Shown here: in pieces, positions 63,078 through 64,000 of the stretch
Numbering within the stretch: the first letter of the stretch is position 1
Layout of the letters: every line of letters starts with the position of its first letter
Source: Chryseobacterium sp.
Lineage (GTDB): Bacteria; Bacteroidota; Bacteroidia; Flavobacteriales; Weeksellaceae
Assembly: GCF_008831505.1 (NCBI RefSeq)
Contig: NZ_CP044508.1
Coordinates: forward strand, 1 to 64,000
Direction of reading: 5' to 3'
Length of the DNA stretch: 64,000 nt
Translations under genes and position numbers: made by a program
The notes under the pieces: model-generated
Databases searched by the model: none
What the model saw: the letters and a program-made list of their open reading frames with translations, nothing else
Told to the model about the DNA's origin: nothing

Positions 63078-64000
63078 ATGAGGAAAATTTTATTATTATT
63101 GACTTTGAGTCTTATTTCGGCAAGTTTATTTGGAGGTTGGAGAACAAATACAAGAAACAAATGTAAAACTTTTGCTAAAAAATATGTTGCAGAAGCAAGG
63201 ACTTTTACAGGTTATCCAGCAATAGATCGTGACGCCTCGTGCAGTCAGGCTTATGCAGAACTTATTAAGTATTGTGCTTACCAGAAAGTTTCAAATGGTC
63301 CTAGTGGATCGTGGCAGTTAGGAGGCGTAAATAATAATTTTTGTTCTAGAGGAGAAACGGTAAGTTATTTTGATCAATTTTTTCTACCAAATGCAAGTTT
63401 TAATCAAAATATAGAAGAATCAGACTTGAAAAGTGATGAAGTAAGTTTTGATGAACAAAATCATTCCATCATTATCCCAAATATTAGTGGGTACGTTAAA
63501 CTTTCCAAGAATAATGGGTATTATTCTAATTTTCGTCTCTCAGTTTGGAAACCTACTGATGATATTATAAACGAAATAGCAGACGAAAGTATGGAATCTT
63601 CTGAAGTCTTGCATCAGTTTGAAGTTAAGGTTACGGACAATGGTGTTTATTTTAATGGAAATTTAGTAAGTGATGAATTAAAAAGTAAATTTAAAATTCA
63701 TGATGACGGAAGACAAACAATTGTTACGTTCACGGATGTAACCATAGAAATTCCTATCGATGCAAATGTGTCACTTGATGAATTGGCAGTGCAAATGGAT
63801 GGTGACGGTGCACCAGATACAGAGAATAATGCAGCAAAGATGGTTAGTAACACCAACGATGCAGTTGGAAAAAATGAAGTCCTTTTAAAAGTATATCCCA
63901 ATCCCGCGAAAAATATTGTAAATATTGAATTTTCAAATAATTTTTCAAATGCAGCAACCATAGATATTTTTGATATTAAAGGAAAAAAAGTTCATGGGGT
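63078..64000 (+). CDS. T9SS-secreted protein, 3' end cut by window
   Basis: The open frame runs to the window edge without a stop (307 codons so far). It has signal MRKILLLLTLSLISASLFGG. The first ~90 residues are cysteine-containing (RNKCKTF; RDASCSQAY; KYCAYQ), and the remainder is beta-rich. From about residue 265 a type A T9SS sorting domain begins (VLLKVYPNPAKNIVNIEF, then IDIFDIKGKKVHG). It is therefore secreted by the host's type IX system; the cargo function is unknown. Confidence 0.8.
   Translation, partial: MRKILLLLTLSLISASLFGGWRTNTRNKCKTFAKKYVAEARTFTGYPAIDRDASCSQAYAELIKYCAYQKVSNGPSGSWQLGGVNNNFCSRGETVSYFDQFFLPNASFNQNIEESDLKSDEVSFDEQNHSIIIPNISGYVKLSKNNGYYSNFRLSVWKPTDDIINEIADESMESSEVLHQFEVKVTDNGVYFNGNLVSDELKSKFKIHDDGRQTIVTFTDVTIEIPIDANVSLDELAVQMDGDGAPDTENNAAKMVSNTNDAVGKNEVLLKVYPNPAKNIVNIEFSNNFSNAATIDIFDIKGKKVHG

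Overview
The window reads as a large, A+T-rich conjugative plasmid of a Bacteroidota bacterium, most likely Flavobacteriia and close to Chryseobacterium or Elizabethkingia. The evidence is a CTnDOT-type tra operon, type IX secretion sorting domains on secreted proteins, -7 promoter boxes of the TAnnTTTG type, many Bacteroidota-type lipoproteins, and a rep/par module with an iteron array. No rRNA, tRNA, CRISPR array or transposase was recognised.

Layout. (1) 0-4.2 kb: a 1134-residue protein ending in a metzincin zinc motif, coupled by ATGA overlap to an exported partner. (2) 4.2-14.4 kb, minus strand: an effector-like island with an M15 peptidoglycan peptidase, a patatin phospholipase, an unrecognised 1268-residue protein, a polymorphic-toxin-like protein with a candidate immunity gene, and a mosaic, frameshifted orphan toxin copy. 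The peptidase, the patatin and the giant protein each have their own promoter carrying the same CGAC-N4-GTCG-like box at exactly the same spacing from the -7 element. (3) 15.2-18.8 kb: an HExxH lipoprotein whose last ~95 codons plus a small partner lipoprotein gene are repeated in tandem. (4) 19.4-29.5 kb: lytic transglycosylase and the tra operon (TraE, F, G, I, J, K, M, N, O, Q-like). (5) 29.8-35.2 kb: cargo, with a RloC/PrrC-like ATPase carrying a zinc hook and HEPN-like residues, an attC-like inverted repeat, a WG-repeat-like protein, a lipoprotein and a 46-residue membrane peptide. (6) 35.4-40.4 kb: VirD4 coupling protein, relaxase, Mob accessory protein, a candidate oriT and ArdC antirestriction protein.

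(7) 40.5-62.2 kb: a ~20-kb segment bounded by two ~680-bp direct repeats. It holds a second HExxH-lipoprotein pair, a T9SS cargo protein, a META-domain lipoprotein, a type III restriction-modification operon with a DUF1016 nuclease gene between mod and res, a convergent AbiEi/AbiEii-type toxin-antitoxin pair, a frameshifted DUF3800 gene, a serine resolvase with a res-like site, iterons, rep, and parA with its partner. (8) 62.2-64 kb: a small gene, coding remnants, and the 5' part of another T9SS-secreted protein cut by the window edge.

How it fits together: replication, partition and multimer resolution (56-60 kb) and conjugation (19-40 kb) form the backbone. ArdC should protect incoming DNA, while the type III R-M, RloC-like and AbiE systems defend or stabilise the plasmid. 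The rest is antagonism or secretion cargo. The best candidate for an undescribed system is the co-regulated peptidase, patatin and giant-protein group with its downstream toxin. The recurring metallopeptidase plus downstream lipoprotein module, seen three times, is second. All assignments come from reading motifs by eye; no database search was run.
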